A stretch of 6,431 nucleotides of DNA from Bradyrhizobiaceae bacterium (GTDB taxonomy: Bacteria > Pseudomonadota > Alphaproteobacteria > Rhizobiales > Hyphomicrobiaceae), in contig CANJPN010000361.1 in the NCBI GenBank assembly GCA_947475855.1, forward strand, positions 1 through 6,431, in the 5' to 3' direction. This document shows positions 5,441-6,431 of this stretch, in pieces. The position numbers were made by a program, and so were the translations under genes. The first letter of the stretch is position 1. Each line of letters opens with the position of its first letter. The notes below the pieces were generated by a model. The model did no database searches. It was not told the origin of the DNA and worked only from the letters and a program-made list of their open reading frames with translations.

Positions 5441-6262
5441 ATGGCGCGCGTCAGTTCGAGTTTCTGGAAATTCTCTGCCCTATTGGGCATTGGCTGGCTC
5501 ACAACACTCGGCCTTTCGCGCACGGCAATCACCGCCGACGAACCCAAGCCAGGCATACCCTGGTCACAACAGAAATCGGGCTTGGAGTTCCAGTCAAAAT
5601 CCAATCGTGAACGCCAGGAGGATCTCACCGTCAATCCCGGCATGCTCTGGGTGGACCAAGGCGCCGAGATCTGGGCCCGAAGGGAAGGAGTGGCGGGCAA
5701 GTCCTGCCAGGATTGCCACGGCGAGCCCGAACGCATGAAGGGCGTAGCAACGCGTTATCCCGCCTTCGATGCCAGGATGAATCGATTGCACAGCCTAGAA
5801 ACGCGCATCCAGGAATGCAGAAGCACGCGCCAGCAAGCATCACCTGCAGCGCCGGATTCTGACGCACTGCTCGCCTTGTCGGCGCTCGTCGCCCATCAGT
5901 CGCTAGGCATGCCCGTATCGCCGCGCATCGACGGCCCGGCAAAAGCTTCGTTCGAGCGCGGGCGTAGCCTCTATCAGATGCGTGTCGGCCAACTCAATAT
6001 GTCGTGCGCCCAATGCCATGAACAGAACTGGGGTCAACGCCTCCGCACCGAAACGGTCAGCCAGGGCCACGGCAACGGCTACCCGCTCTACCGCCTGGAA
6101 TGGCAGAAACTCGGCTCACTTCACCGGCGGATGCGCAGCTGCTTTTACTCTGTGAGGTCGGAGCCGCCGGAGCACGGTTCGGAGGAGCACCTTGCGCTCG
6201 AACTCTACCTCGCATGGCGTGCAAAAGGCCTGAAGGTCGAAACGCCAGCGGTCAGGCGTTGA
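5441..6262 (+). CDS. soxA: SoxA, dihaem cytochrome c of the SoxAX complex
   Basis: This 273-residue protein is the catalytic subunit of SoxAX, which oxidatively couples a sulfur substrate to the SoxY cysteine. An N-terminal hydrophobic segment (about residues 9-26) serves as signal peptide. Two haem c sites are visible: CQDCH (89-93) and CAQCH (189-193). C126 in IQECR is the expected distal ligand of haem 1. C234 in RMRSCFYSVRSEP is the position of the active-site haem-2 ligand, a cysteine persulfide in studied SoxA. The stretch NWGQRLRTETVSQGHGNGYPLYR (196-218) is also characteristic. All ligands are present, so the enzyme looks functional and of the dihaem class. An in-frame TTG at 5429, overlapping the soxZ stop and preceded by AGGA at 5416-5419, would add four residues; ATG 5441 is preferred, with some doubt. 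No soxB follows within the window. Confidence 0.93.
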   Translation: MARVSSSFWKFSALLGIGWLTTLGLSRTAITADEPKPGIPWSQQKSGLEFQSKSNRERQEDLTVNPGMLWVDQGAEIWARREGVAGKSCQDCHGEPERMKGVATRYPAFDARMNRLHSLETRIQECRSTRQQASPAAPDSDALLALSALVAHQSLGMPVSPRIDGPAKASFERGRSLYQMRVGQLNMSCAQCHEQNWGQRLRTETVSQGHGNGYPLYRLEWQKLGSLHRRMRSCFYSVRSEPPEHGSEEHLALELYLAWRAKGLKVETPAVRR

Positions 6263-6431
6263 ACGTCCCCACGCGCGGCCCCAAAAGTTTCAGGAGCAAG
6301 ACCCTTCTGGATCTCGCCCCCGCAACTAGCTCAGGATCTTCCTAGGCACCGGCCCCTCACGAGACTTCTCGTCTCACTTCAGGGTGGCTCTATATTTCAG
6401 CCATTGGGGTATCACGACACACCCAGATACC
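6263..6431. other. region downstream of soxA with no recognisable gene
   Basis: No credible coding frame, RNA gene or repeat is seen in these last 169 nt. Two modest inverted repeats occur: GAGAC/GTCTC at 6361-6375 (5-bp stem, 5-nt loop) and TGGCT/AGCCA at 6385-6403. They could end the soxZ-soxA transcript, but neither is followed by a T-run. Confidence 0.35.

Noticed and set aside
6361..6375. GAGAC/GTCTC hairpin as a soxA terminator
   Set aside because: The stem is only 5 bp and no T-run follows, so it was not listed as a terminator and is mentioned only under the downstream region.
1..6431. tRNA, rRNA, CRISPR array, insertion sequence or long direct repeat
   Set aside because: None was seen on reading both strands; no transposase-like product, repeat-spacer pattern or cloverleaf-like segment was recognised.

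Overview
The window looks like GC-rich (about 60%) alphaproteobacterial DNA, most likely from the Hyphomicrobiales. That placement rests on codon usage, the style of the Mrp-like tail, and a short secreted protein of a kind common in that order; it is inference, not a direct reading. All genes but one lie on the + strand.

Layout: (1) 1-201 is the 3' end of an Mrp/ApbC-type iron-sulfur carrier ATPase. (2) 290-862 is a complete Uma2-family (DUF820) putative nuclease gene. (3) 919-1371 and 1392-3638 encode the small [2Fe-2S] subunit and large molybdenum-cofactor subunit of a xanthine-oxidase-family dehydrogenase of the IorAB (isoquinoline 1-oxidoreductase-like) type; the large subunit has a Tat signal. 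(4) 3643-4110 is soxX, only 4 nt after the large subunit. (5) 4133-4606 encodes a SoxY-like sulfur carrier whose C-terminal arm reads AACFDPT instead of GGCGG. (6) 4607-5112 interrupts the + strand series: it holds a perfect 11-bp hairpin (4626-4654) and a minus-strand gene (4716-4922) for a 68-residue secreted protein. (7) 5113-5436 is soxZ and 5441-6262 is soxA, 4 nt apart. (8) 6263-6431 has no recognisable gene.

Together the central genes suggest a periplasmic sulfur-oxidation-like pathway. SoxAX is the c-type cytochrome complex that oxidatively joins a sulfur compound to the carrier cysteine, and SoxY-SoxZ is the carrier. Neither soxB (hydrolase) nor soxCD (sulfane dehydrogenase, a sulfite-oxidase-type molybdoenzyme) lies in the window. 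Instead a molybdoenzyme of a different superfamily is placed directly upstream of soxX. With the non-canonical SoxY arm, this raises the possibility of a variant Sox system in which an XO-family hydroxylase acts on the carrier-bound species or on a related organosulfur or heterocyclic substrate. The gene identities are well supported by motifs; the joint function is inference.

Export logic is consistent. The large Mo subunit and SoxY carry twin-arginine signals, while their partners (the [2Fe-2S] subunit and SoxZ) carry none and would be exported as hitchhikers. SoxX and SoxA have Sec-type N-termini, as c-type cytochromes need.
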